A stretch of 64,000 nucleotides of DNA from Dyadobacter pollutisoli (GTDB lineage: Bacteria > Bacteroidota > Bacteroidia > Cytophagales > Spirosomataceae). Positions 35,827-44,744 of the stretch are shown in pieces. Within the stretch, counting starts at the first letter, position 1. Each line of letters begins with the position of its first letter. The translations under genes were made by a program, and so were the position numbers. The stretch spans positions 3,908,501 to 3,972,500 of the forward strand of contig NZ_CP112998.1 of NCBI RefSeq assembly GCF_026625565.1, in the 5' to 3' direction. The notes below the pieces were generated by a model. It had not been told where the DNA came from. It made no database searches and saw only the letters and a program-made list of their open reading frames with translations.

Positions 35827-36714
35827 TTATTTACCAGCGTTTGGTGTGTAAAGGTTAAAGAACTGATCCAATTTTGGAGTGATGATGATCTCGGTACGAC
35901 GGTTCAAGCTACGGTTAGGCGCTGAATCGTTTGCCACTTTGGGTAAATATTCACCACGGCCACCAGCGATCATACGAACAGGCTCAACACCATATTTCTT
36001 TTGAAGTGTACGCGCAACAGAAGTAGCACGCAAAACGCTCAAATCCCAGTTATCAGAAATTTTGTCTGTAGAGATAGGTACATTATCCGTGTGACCTTCG
36101 ATCAAAATCTCGATCTCTTTGTAGTCGTTCAGGATCTTAGCAACTTTACTCAATACAGTCTCAGCTTGTGTGTTGATCACGGAACTACCTGATTTAAACA
36201 ACATTTTGTCAGACAGTGATACATATACAACACCTTTCTTCACTTCGATCTGAACGTCTTCGTCGCTAACATCCGCCAATGAACGTTTCAGGTTCAAGAC
36301 AAGCGCCATGTTCAAAGAGTCTTTTTTCTGGATGCTTGAATTCAAATCACGGATCTGAGCGCCTTGGGCATCCATCATAGCCAATGATTTTTTGATGCTT
36401 TCCGAACCTTCTTTGCTGATCACAGAAAGGTCAGACATACGGTCCAACAGATTGTTGTTGTTTTTCTTCAAAAATTCAATTTGGTCTTCCAGCTCCTTCA
36501 TTTTGGAGTTTTTGCTGGTAAGCTCGTCATTTTTGGCCTTCAAATCATTATTTAAACTAGCAGTTCTGCTATCACAATCATTCAGGTCAGCTCTTGCTTT
36601 GTCCAATTGAATCTGGATTTCATTGGCTTGTTTCTGGGCAGAAAGTAATTTCTTCTTGCTTGCGCAGGATCCGAGAATAAAGAGCATTGCAACGGCTAAA
36701 AGCGTTTTTTTCAT
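35827..36714 (-). CDS. OmpA-family lipoprotein
   Basis: 295 residues: signal peptide with lipobox (ILGSC), a long coiled coil from about residue 25 to 130 (SAQKQANEIQIQLDKARADL), then an OmpA peptidoglycan-binding domain (LFKSGSSVINTQAETVLSKV; EILIEGHTDNVPI; DNWDLSVLRATSVA; GGRGEYLPKVANDSAPNRSL with the NRRTEI ending). It ties the outer membrane to peptidoglycan. The convergent terminator at 35777 ends it. Codon use is more biased toward a few codons than its neighbours, suggesting high expression. Confidence 0.93.
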   Translation of the reverse strand: MKKTLLAVAMLFILGSCASKKKLLSAQKQANEIQIQLDKARADLNDCDSRTASLNNDLKAKNDELTSKNSKMKELEDQIEFLKKNNNNLLDRMSDLSVISKEGSESIKKSLAMMDAQGAQIRDLNSSIQKKDSLNMALVLNLKRSLADVSDEDVQIEVKKGVVYVSLSDKMLFKSGSSVINTQAETVLSKVAKILNDYKEIEILIEGHTDNVPISTDKISDNWDLSVLRATSVARTLQKKYGVEPVRMIAGGRGEYLPKVANDSAPNRSLNRRTEIIITPKLDQFFNLYTPNAGK

Positions 36715-36836
36715 AATAAAGGGTGGTTAATTTAAATCAAAAGAGTTAAGTATAGAAATTGGTAAGTAAAAAGAAAAAGTTAAAAATATCGAGCCAACCT
36801 TCACGGGCACGCCCCCTTTCGAGTCGCAAAGGTACA

Positions 36837-36873
36837 AAAAAAGGGAGGATTGTCCAGACAATCCTCCCTTTTA
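36837..36873 (-). terminator. Intrinsic terminator of the GLPGLI gene
   Basis: 15-bp stem AAGGGAGGATTGTC / GACAATCCTCCCTT. On the minus strand the stem is followed by a run of T (read as AAAAAAA on the plus strand before 36842). It begins 41 bases after the stop codon at 36914. Confidence 0.9.
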
Positions 36874-36913
36874 AAAATTAGAAAAGCATTAAAATGCAAA
36901 GTTTATGCCCTGA

Positions 36914-37657
36914 CTAGTAGGGCATAGACCAAAATGGGTTTCGATGCGCTTTAATACTATCTCTGATATGGACGCTCATCATTTCCTCGTATTTCTGGGT
37001 ATTGACCTTTTTACCTTTGAGTTTTTTGGGAATACTAATGTCGTCAGTAACTGGCTTTAACTTGATCTCTTTGGCTGTGGTCACGATGTCTCCGTCATTA
37101 ATATCCAGTTCCAGTATCATTCCCGGCAACCCTGAATACTGCTCCGGTCCGCCCGACACCGGAATACCATCGGCGAACCAGGCGGTCACTTTCTGATCCT
37201 TGATCGTGTCCTGTGTAACGGCCATCATACACATATATCCACCGATTTCTTTGATCTTATTCATGATTTTCCACTTTGGAAATTTGAGGGAATCGTCGAC
37301 AATGTAGGTTTTGCCTAACATTTCAATGATATCGGCCCTCTTTTCATTCTCAAAATCCCGGTAGATCCTGTACTCCCCTTTTCTCCATGAATAGCCTCCG
37401 TCATTTTCCTCCGTTTTAGGGTAAGTGTAGTAGCTCAGCTTCTCGTTGAAAGCCAGAAGCATTTCCACTTTGTGCTCGTCGTTGTTTGCCCAGGTCATTT
37501 TCATCCGCTCTTTTTCCTCATTACTCAGGAAACTCAGCCGCGCATTGAGCCTTGTCCAGTGGTAAACTTTTTCATAGGTAATTTCTCCCTCCGTTTTCTG
37601 GGCGTATGAAACAAGTGAAACGAAAAGGGTTAATATCAATAAGGTTAATGTTCTCAT
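36914..37657 (-). CDS. GLPGLI-family protein
   Basis: 247 residues with a signal peptide (MRTLTLLILTLFVSLVSYAQ). The family motif appears as EQYSGLPGMILELDINDGD, preceded by KVTAWFADGIPVSGGP and by IEMLGKTYIVDDSLKFPKW, the normal order in GLPGLI proteins. Function is unknown. It sits 17 bases after the outer-membrane barrel gene (37675-40479), the usual genomic neighbour of GLPGLI proteins in Bacteroidota, so the pair is likely co-transcribed. Confidence 0.92.
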   Translation of the reverse strand: MRTLTLLILTLFVSLVSYAQKTEGEITYEKVYHWTRLNARLSFLSNEEKERMKMTWANNDEHKVEMLLAFNEKLSYYTYPKTEENDGGYSWRKGEYRIYRDFENEKRADIIEMLGKTYIVDDSLKFPKWKIMNKIKEIGGYMCMMAVTQDTIKDQKVTAWFADGIPVSGGPEQYSGLPGMILELDINDGDIVTTAKEIKLKPVTDDISIPKKLKGKKVNTQKYEEMMSVHIRDSIKAHRNPFWSMPY

Positions 37658-37674
37658 TTTATGTTTCTGGATTT

Positions 37675-40479
37675 TTAGAAGAAATTACTACGTCTTACGC
37701 TTGCTGACATCCCCCGCATATTGTAGGTAAAGCTTAGCATGAAATACCGCGACAATGTAGCCACACGCCTTTCAGTGTAGAAGTTTTGGCTCACGTACTG
37801 GCTGATACCAAGGTTTCTCTTGAACACGTCATTGGCAGTAAGCCTGATCTCTCCTTTTTTACTTTTCAATACAATTTTATAAACCGACAGATTAAGGATC
37901 GGCTGTTTCTGACTAAACCCGAATTGATCATTGGTATAGGTACGGTAGTTAAAACGCGCATTGAAATAAATTTCCTTCGGCATTTTAACATTCATTTCCG
38001 CGCCGTAGTTACCATTCACTATCTTCTGGTTCTGGCTGGTGTTGATCGAATATTTAGTATTGCTGATATTCCAGTTTGCATTCGTATAAAGCGTGAATGC
38101 ATCACTAGGCGTAAGGTCCAGGCGTGTTCCAAAATTATATCCGTCTGTTTTGGTCTCATTTTCAACATCATTGATATATGTCAGGTTGTTGCTCAAATTG
38201 ATTCCAGTATTCAGGTTTAATGTCGCCTTTGTCTTTTTTAGCGGAAAGCCAAAACCTATGTGGCTACCGTAACTGTTACCACCTGTTACGTTCATCGGTT
38301 TTGTTGTCGTGATCAGGTTTTCGAGATTGGTCTTACGGTTGTAAACGATCTGATTGACGTTATAGTTGTAAAACACATTGACGTAAAGATTCGTAAAGCT
38401 CGCCGGATTGAACATGTTATAGCCAGCATACACATTATGGGTTGAGGCAGGTATCAGATCAGGGTTCCCCTCGACAATGTAAAGCGGGTTGCTGTTGTCT
38501 ACGATAGGTTGCAGATCGGTAACCGATGGTTCCCTCACATTCAAACCATATTCTGCATAGACGTAACGATTGTTTTTGAGGTCATAATTCAGCGACACAT
38601 TGGGTACCCAGGTAAAAAAGCTGCGATCAACGCGGGTAAATTCAGTTGAATTTTTATCGCTAGCAAACTTACCTTTCAATTCAAACTGCACACCGGCAAG
38701 TCCGGCAGCCAGGTTGAAGCCTTTGTATGAGTATCGAAGGCTGCTACCCAAACGATTGTATGTAAAATCATTGGAATAGTAACGGGTAAGAAATTGATTC
38801 GCCTCCCGTACATCACCCTCGACATCAAACACATTCCTGTCTACTTTGTCCTTGCGCATGCTGTAATTATAGAAAGTCTCCCAGAAGAACTTTTTAGAAA
38901 GAGGCTCCACATATGAAAGGCTTCCTTTGAAGTTCCCTCTGGTACTTTCGGTTTCATTAAGCTGATTAATGACACTGTTTCTGGTCGAATCCTGCAAAAA
39001 AAGATTAGTTGAGTTTAATTTTTTGTCCTCGTCAGAATTGTTGATGTTGTACCCAAGGCTAGCTGCAAAATTCCGCCCTTTTTTCTTAAACTTATGACGG
39101 TACAAAAGCAAATTGGCCATTGCAAAAGAATTGTAGTTGCTTTTGTTATTAACATTCGACTGGTTTGTCAGCACACCCTCATTCCGGAAGGATTGCTGGA
39201 AGCTCTCATAGTCGCTATCTCCTGTATTGATTCTCGAATTGCTGATGAGAACGATTGTGTTCAGAGAGTCTATGTTCTTTTCAAACCGGAAACTCGGGCG
39301 GTGGTTCGCAGTAAATCCGAGTGTTTTATTTTTATCCGTAGAATTATAGGAATCGTTCGTCAGGAAATTCTCCGTGCTCGAACGCACATCCATGATCGAG
39401 TTCGACTGATTGTAAAAATAGCTGGTGCTCAGCTTCGTCTTTTTCGTATCATAATTGTAATTAGCGCCACCTGCCCAGTTTTTGGTATAACCATCGGATC
39501 CGCCACCTCCCCAGTTGGGTTGAATGGTAATGTCATCCCCACCATAGTACCGGCCGCTGCTAAACCCGAAATCGCCGTCGTCGCCCCAGTTGAATGACTG
39601 GCTTCCTTTAAAATCCTGATAGTCGTTCCTTGCGATACCTGACTGGTTAGTATTATTTCCAAAACCCAGTACCGCAAACTGCTGCTTGTCGTCAAATCGG
39701 TTATAGCTTACCTTCCCTTCCAATCTCTTGTCCGTTCCGACTCCTGCAACAGCCTTTCCAAAACCGCCCTTTTTATGACTGTCTTTCAGTTCCAGGTTTA
39801 ATGTCTTTTCCCTTTTCCCGTCGTCCACGCCCGTTGCCTTGGCTTGTTCTGTTTTTCCGTTAAATACCTGAACCTTATTAATGGCTTCGGCGGGGAGGTT
39901 CTTGGTGGCCATTTTAGGATCATCTCCAAAAAAACGCTTACCGTCGACCGTTACACGTTTAATCTCCTCGCCCTGTGCTCTGATATTCCCGTCGCCATCT
40001 ACCTGTACACCAGGCAGCTTACGTAATAAATCTTCCACTGTTGACCCCGGTGGTACTTTAAATGCCTTGGCGTCGAACTCCACTGTATCGCCTCGTATGC
40101 TCAATGGGGCTCGTGCTGTTTTGATCACGACTTCATACAATTCCTTCTGAAGAACCTTCATTTTAGCTTTGCCTATATCCACAACATCCTGATCCTTAGG
40201 ATTAATGTCTTCCTGATACGGGATGTAGCCTACATAGGATACTTTAAAAATGTACTGCGCCCTTTTGAGGTTTTTCATTTCGAAAGCTCCCTCTTTATTC
40301 GCCCTTCCATAATTGACCAAAGAGGAATCCTTTGGTAAAAGCAACATGATTGTCGCTTCCGGTAATACAACGCCAGCGGTGTCGGTAATGACACCTTTTA
40401 ACGTGAAGCGTCCTCCGGTCTGCGCCTGGGCGACCAAGATGGGAAGACAGAAGAAGAAAAGAAGTAAGATTTTTTTCAA
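37675..40479 (-). CDS. Outer-membrane beta-barrel receptor, TonB-like
   Basis: The longest frame starts at 40554, but a TTG at 40479 (read MKKILLLFFFCLPILVAQAQ) gives a standard signal peptide and is preferred; length is then 934 residues. Domains: carboxypeptidase-regulatory-like sandwich (FTLKGVITDTAGVVLPEATI), plug (about residues 120-220; VEDLLRKLPGVQVDGDGNI, RFFGDDPKMATKNLPAEAINK), then a large barrel of the OMP_b-brl_3 group, ending RYFMLSFTYNM...RRSNFF with terminal Phe. A TonB box is not obvious. Partner of the adjacent GLPGLI protein. Substrate unknown. Confidence 0.88.
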   Translation of the reverse strand: MKKILLLFFFCLPILVAQAQTGGRFTLKGVITDTAGVVLPEATIMLLLPKDSSLVNYGRANKEGAFEMKNLKRAQYIFKVSYVGYIPYQEDINPKDQDVVDIGKAKMKVLQKELYEVVIKTARAPLSIRGDTVEFDAKAFKVPPGSTVEDLLRKLPGVQVDGDGNIRAQGEEIKRVTVDGKRFFGDDPKMATKNLPAEAINKVQVFNGKTEQAKATGVDDGKREKTLNLELKDSHKKGGFGKAVAGVGTDKRLEGKVSYNRFDDKQQFAVLGFGNNTNQSGIARNDYQDFKGSQSFNWGDDGDFGFSSGRYYGGDDITIQPNWGGGGSDGYTKNWAGGANYNYDTKKTKLSTSYFYNQSNSIMDVRSSTENFLTNDSYNSTDKNKTLGFTANHRPSFRFEKNIDSLNTIVLISNSRINTGDSDYESFQQSFRNEGVLTNQSNVNNKSNYNSFAMANLLLYRHKFKKKGRNFAASLGYNINNSDEDKKLNSTNLFLQDSTRNSVINQLNETESTRGNFKGSLSYVEPLSKKFFWETFYNYSMRKDKVDRNVFDVEGDVREANQFLTRYYSNDFTYNRLGSSLRYSYKGFNLAAGLAGVQFELKGKFASDKNSTEFTRVDRSFFTWVPNVSLNYDLKNNRYVYAEYGLNVREPSVTDLQPIVDNSNPLYIVEGNPDLIPASTHNVYAGYNMFNPASFTNLYVNVFYNYNVNQIVYNRKTNLENLITTTKPMNVTGGNSYGSHIGFGFPLKKTKATLNLNTGINLSNNLTYINDVENETKTDGYNFGTRLDLTPSDAFTLYTNANWNISNTKYSINTSQNQKIVNGNYGAEMNVKMPKEIYFNARFNYRTYTNDQFGFSQKQPILNLSVYKIVLKSKKGEIRLTANDVFKRNLGISQYVSQNFYTERRVATLSRYFMLSFTYNMRGMSASVRRSNFF

Positions 40480-40756
40480 GGCTGGTCTGGTGGTTAAGTG
40501 AGTAAGGTTTGTAACTATTAAATTACATTCTGCAATAATATATAAACCGGTCAAACTTTACAACTAAAAATTTAGTTTAAAACCGATTTTATATGGTTTG
40601 GAGAATAATTTAACTTTTATTAAGTTTTGTAACCGTTAAAATGGTGATTTTAGTATATATAAGTTACTTTTATTTGATAAATTTTTAAATAATTTATTTT
40701 ACGGTAAAAATCATTGCACATATTTGCAGGCTGAGGCGGACTGTTTTGATTTTACA

Positions 40757-41266
40757 ATGAAAAGTATAGGATTATTATCGGACACACACGGGTATTTGGA
40801 TGAACGGGTATTTGATCATTTTGCCAATTGCGACGAAGTGTGGCATGCAGGAGATATTGGATCAACAACTATCATTGACCAGTTAGAGGCTTTTAAGCCT
40901 ACCAGAATCGTTTTTGGGAATATTGATAACAATGCAATCAGGGCCAGAACCGTGGAAAACCTCCATTTTGAACTGGAAGGGTTTCGCATCTGGATCACGC
41001 ACATTGGGGGTGCGCCACCGCGGTACAATCCACAGGTATTCCCTGAATTAAAATCACAAACGCCGGATATTTTTATCTGCGGACATTCTCACATCCTGAG
41101 GGTTATACGTGACAAATCCCTGAACAATATGCTGTACATGAACCCGGGAGCTGCCGGGCGTGAAGGATTTCATAAGTTCAGGACATTACTTCGTTTCAAT
41201 CTCCACGAAGGATTGATCAGTCAAATGGAAGTCATTGAACTCGGGAAACGGGGGGCTATTATTTAG
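40757..41266 (+). CDS. Metallophosphoesterase, YfcE/MJ0936 family
   Basis: 169 residues from ATG 40757 (MKSIGLLSDTHG); a frame from 40724 adds 11 odd residues. Metal-binding motifs in order: SDTHG, HAGDIGS, VFGNIDNN, THIGG and GHSHILRV. This is the short phosphodiesterase family related to E. coli YfcE. Natural substrate unknown, probably a phosphodiester. The upstream 200 bp (40555-40756) is strongly AT-rich and must carry the two divergent promoters. Confidence 0.9.
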   Translation: MKSIGLLSDTHGYLDERVFDHFANCDEVWHAGDIGSTTIIDQLEAFKPTRIVFGNIDNNAIRARTVENLHFELEGFRIWITHIGGAPPRYNPQVFPELKSQTPDIFICGHSHILRVIRDKSLNNMLYMNPGAAGREGFHKFRTLLRFNLHEGLISQMEVIELGKRGAII

Positions 41267-41269
41267 AGA

Positions 41270-42496
41270 CTAGAATGTTACCTTAACGGTTTTTGTTTCG
41301 GTACCGCGGAGTACTTCGGCTTCTACCTGCTCGCCTTTTTCGTGCTGGCCAAGGATTTCCATATAGTCATAAATGGTACCGATCTCTTTTCCCGCCAGTT
41401 TCTTAATAATGTCCCCCGCCAATATCCCCGCTTTGTCGGCTGGCCGGGCTTTGGAAACGCCATCAATTTTCAGTCCCTTTCCGGTATAACTATAATCTGG
41501 CATAACCCCCAGCGTCACCTTGAAATCCGTAGTGGTGCTGCCTGTGTGAGGATTCCCGGCTGTCAGAAAATCAGGATCAGTGGTCTGATTGTCCATTTCC
41601 CGCAGTAAGCCGGCGATCAGCGAAAGGATTTGAGACTCTCCTTCAAAATTGATTTTCTCAATATCATCACTCACTTTGTGATAATCCACGTGCGTGCCCG
41701 TAAAAAATTGCAGGACGGGAATGTCTTTTAAGTAAAATGAAGTATGGTCCGAAGCCCCTACTCCGGAGGAATCGACCGTGTATTTCAGCTTTTCCTTTTT
41801 GGCAAGATCGGGAATCAGTCTGCCCCATGCAGAGCTCGTCCCCCAGCCTGAAACAATGACGCCCTTGTCCGGATCAAGCCGCCCGATCATATCCATATTG
41901 ATCATACATGACACCGAATTCAATGGAATGGAGGGCCTTTCTGTAAAATATTTGGAACCGATCATCCCCAGCTCCTCTCCTGAAAAAGCGACAAACAGAA
42001 AATTATGCTTCTCAATCATATTGTTACCTGCAAAGTATTTCGCAAGTTCCAACAGGCCGGCCGTACCTGATGCGTTATCGTCGGCCCCGTTATGGATCTG
42101 ATTTTTGCTGTTGGGCGAAAGCGAGCTCCCCTGAAACCCTTTGCCCAAATGGTCGTAATGCGCACCGACTACAATGGTTTTTTTTGCGCCATTATCCAGA
42201 AAACCCACCACATTTCGCGCGGTCAGCTTGTGCGCATTACCTTCTATTGAGAATGAAACTTCGAATGGCTGAAAAAAGCTACCCTCATTTCCTGCGGGTT
42301 TTAATGACAGGTTTTTGAATACTCCGGCGATGTAATTTGCTGCGCGGATCTCGCCCAGACTTGCCGTACCGCGGCCTTCCAGCTCGTCAGAGGCCAGAAA
42401 CTCAATGTGTCCGCGAACCGAGGCGGGAAGAAAAGTCTGGGAAAATGTATTATTGTTGAACGCCAGAGCCAGCAACAACATGACAACCTGCCTCAT
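41270..42496 (-). CDS. M28-family metallopeptidase with C-terminal PDZ domain
   Basis: 408 residues, signal peptide (ending TFSQ). Zinc-site residues of M28 aminopeptidases: VGAHYDHLG (His), NGADDNASGTAG (Asp), FSGEELGMIGS (Glu pair), INMDMIGRL (Asp) and THVDYHKVSDD (His). The C-terminal PDZ part reads YSYTGKGLKIDGVSKARP...ILAGDIIKKLAGKEI. It probably trims peptides in the periplasm. Its ATG overlaps the stop of the MerR gene (ATGA), so the two are translationally coupled. Confidence 0.92.
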   Translation of the reverse strand: MRQVVMLLLALAFNNNTFSQTFLPASVRGHIEFLASDELEGRGTASLGEIRAANYIAGVFKNLSLKPAGNEGSFFQPFEVSFSIEGNAHKLTARNVVGFLDNGAKKTIVVGAHYDHLGKGFQGSSLSPNSKNQIHNGADDNASGTAGLLELAKYFAGNNMIEKHNFLFVAFSGEELGMIGSKYFTERPSIPLNSVSCMINMDMIGRLDPDKGVIVSGWGTSSAWGRLIPDLAKKEKLKYTVDSSGVGASDHTSFYLKDIPVLQFFTGTHVDYHKVSDDIEKINFEGESQILSLIAGLLREMDNQTTDPDFLTAGNPHTGSTTTDFKVTLGVMPDYSYTGKGLKIDGVSKARPADKAGILAGDIIKKLAGKEIGTIYDYMEILGQHEKGEQVEAEVLRGTETKTVKVTF

Positions 42497-42804
42497 AGCT
42501 TCTCCTGTATTTCTACCAGAAATTTACGGACCCGTACCAGTCGCTGGATCAGCAACTGCGCTTCTTCCTTCCTGCGCAGCTGCTCCCGCGTACCTTTGAT
42601 CGTCCGGCCCTGCTTGTCGCGCTGGTGCATAATTTTCCGGATAATCTCGATATCCCGCTCGGTGTAACGCCGACGGTTCCGACCATCTCTTTTGGGATTT
42701 AGCTGGGGGAATTTCTTCTCCCAGAAACGCAATGCGGATGGTTCGCAGCCAACCATTTCAGCTACTTCGTTGGTGTCGTAGTAAAGTTTTGTTTTGGATT
42801 CCAT
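42493..42804 (-). CDS. MerR-family transcriptional regulator
   Basis: 103 residues from ATG 42804 (MESKTKLYYDTNEVAEMVG). Winged helix-turn-helix: YDTNEVAEMVGCEPSALRFW, then NRRRYTERDIEIIRKIMHQ. The C-terminal helix (TREQLRRKEEAQLLIQRLV) is the dimerisation coil. There are no metal-binding cysteines. Co-transcribed with the SRPBCC gene upstream and the peptidase downstream; the target is unknown. Confidence 0.9.
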   Translation of the reverse strand: MESKTKLYYDTNEVAEMVGCEPSALRFWEKKFPQLNPKRDGRNRRRYTERDIEIIRKIMHQRDKQGRTIKGTREQLRRKEEAQLLIQRLVRVRKFLVEIQEKL

Positions 42805-42845
42805 AGTGTTCAGAAGCGATATCACAAATATAATCAGCGACTGAA

Positions 42846-43274
42846 TCAAACCCTGTTTTCGGACAAACTTTTGATTTTCTCCAATGCTGCACCTGCAAAT
42901 TCAACCGAAGCGGTGTAATAATCCTCTCCATCGGGTAGCACCGAGAAGTCTCCGATTTCAAGTGTCAGCTTTGTCGCTGTACCATCATTGGCTAGCCTGT
43001 AAATGTAGGCAATGTCGTAAGCCGTCGATGGCTGCTCCCATTTCGAGACATAAAGCGACATTTTCAAAATCTCATTAGGCTCGCAGACCGTTACGACCAC
43101 TTTTGAGGTCCCTGTCCATTCAATGCTCCTGCCGAGTTCCAGATAGTAATCTTCAAAATCAGAGGGCAGATCGTCCCATTGCTTGATATATTTTGGTGCC
43201 ACCAAAACTTCCCAGACTTTGGCAATGGGTGCTTCAATGGATATTTCAGATTTCACTACCAATGGTTCATCCAT
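42846..43274 (-). CDS. SRPBCC-domain protein
   Basis: 142 residues with the START/AHSA1-like pattern: KSEISIEAPIAKVWEVLVAP, YIKQWDDLP, EWTGTSKVVVTVCEPNEIL and a C-terminal long helix (YTASVEFAGAALEKIKSL). A hydrophobic ligand-binding helix-grip fold is expected. It lies 41 bases upstream of the MerR gene in a three-gene operon; its ligand could be the MerR effector, which is speculation. Confidence 0.85.
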   Translation of the reverse strand: MDEPLVVKSEISIEAPIAKVWEVLVAPKYIKQWDDLPSDFEDYYLELGRSIEWTGTSKVVVTVCEPNEILKMSLYVSKWEQPSTAYDIAYIYRLANDGTATKLTLEIGDFSVLPDGEDYYTASVEFAGAALEKIKSLSENRV

Positions 43275-43583
43275 AAAATTCAGGGCTAAAAAACATTCAT
43301 ATCCTAAGCATTAAAAACTATGCCGTTTCGAATTCCGAAGGCGCGATTGCACCGGATTTCCGGGTAAAATACTACTGTTTCCAAACTTTGACTATTTTTA
43401 CGGCCAATAACAACTACTCACTAACAAATGAAGGACACTCTAATACTCCCCGGCCACTTCCAGCCTGCCAATCGATTACAACTTTCTCTGTAGCCAATTT
43501 TGCCCGAGGTCATGCAACAGTTCTACCACATTGTTGTGTCTCATTAACAGGCGATTGCTAGAAAATAAACACCCCACATAAAT
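43275..43583. other. Intergenic region between divergent genes
   Basis: 309 bp with no supported gene. It must hold promoters for the SRPBCC operon (minus) and the acyltransferase (plus). A TTTGACTATTTTTA stretch near 43387-43400 has the look of a -33 element but no convincing TAnnTTTG follows. Confidence 0.4.
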
Positions 43584-44744
43584 ATGGAACAGGAGACAAC
43601 CCTGGGCTATAATCCTCGTGACTCAAAAATCAATAGTATTCAGGTACTGAGAGGTATTGCAGCTTTAATAGTAACAATATACCATTTAAAGGACGTGATC
43701 AGGGAAGGTGATCCCTTCAAAAAAGAACTCGACTTTTTGTTCAATTCAGGTCCAGCCGGGGTTGATCTTTTCTTTGTGATCAGTGGCTTCATCATGGTAT
43801 ATATCACGAGACATACATCAGGTTCCGTAACGGGCGTCGGCCAGTTTATTATCAAAAGATTTATCAGGATCTGGCCTGCCTATGCAGTAATTACTGTCAT
43901 CTATTTCGTTTTACAACACCGCATTGCACCCGACCAGGCTCCTCTAAACGAACTGATTTTGAGCATGGTCTTCATTCCCGCTTCTGCCGAAGCACCACCA
44001 TTTTACGGATACGCAACGCTTCCTGTCGGATGGAGCCTCAACTATGAAATCTACTTTTATCTCGTCATTGCTATCTCGCTATGCTTTTCAAAATTCAGGT
44101 GGTATGCATTCTTTATCCTATCCGGCACCACGCTGATACTGGTACCATTAGCCTACGGAAATTTCACCTTGAAGCCTGATCATGCTGTGGGTTACGGCTC
44201 CGCTTACCTCAATATGATCACAAACCCGATCATCTGCAATTTCATATCTGGCGTTATCATTGGCCTGATCTATTATAATGGCGCATTGTCGCGTGCTTTT
44301 TCAGCTTTCTTTTCGAAGAAATGGCTGGTTGCTACTTGCATTGGACTAGCCTTATGGCAGTATTTATCAGGATTTTTCGGGGGGCTCGGGCCGCTACAAT
44401 GGGGCGTAGGTTCTGCGCTACTTTTTACAAGTTTTATTTTTCATACCAAAGGCAGGATCACCAGATTCCCTAACTGGCTTGTGCGGCTTGGAGATATTTC
44501 CTTTTCCATTTATCTGATCCATTTACCAGTCATGGTGGCGATATCTTACGTCTTTAACAAGGTCGGCTACCCGTTATACAGCTCAGGGACGGCCATGTTT
44601 TTCCTGTCATTGTCCATGACCCTGATCTTCTCGCATATTTCGTATGAATATCTGGAAATAAGGCTTTCAAATTATTTGAAAAGCTATTTTTCGTTTCAAA
44701 AACCCGCGAAAATCAGTGCGGGAAGCAAGTCAGAGCTTATTTGA
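43584..44744 (+). CDS. Acyltransferase 3 family membrane protein (OafA-like)
   Basis: 386 residues with about ten membrane helices. N-terminal signature: VLRGIAALIVTIYHLKD (active-site His) and SGPAGVDLFFVISGFIM. The family transfers acyl groups, often acetyl, to sugars of LPS or exopolysaccharide at the inner membrane. There is no C-terminal SGNH domain. Its last 8 bases overlap the convergent esterase gene. Confidence 0.92.
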   Translation: MEQETTLGYNPRDSKINSIQVLRGIAALIVTIYHLKDVIREGDPFKKELDFLFNSGPAGVDLFFVISGFIMVYITRHTSGSVTGVGQFIIKRFIRIWPAYAVITVIYFVLQHRIAPDQAPLNELILSMVFIPASAEAPPFYGYATLPVGWSLNYEIYFYLVIAISLCFSKFRWYAFFILSGTTLILVPLAYGNFTLKPDHAVGYGSAYLNMITNPIICNFISGVIIGLIYYNGALSRAFSAFFSKKWLVATCIGLALWQYLSGFFGGLGPLQWGVGSALLFTSFIFHTKGRITRFPNWLVRLGDISFSIYLIHLPVMVAISYVFNKVGYPLYSSGTAMFFLSLSMTLIFSHISYEYLEIRLSNYLKSYFSFQKPAKISAGSKSELI

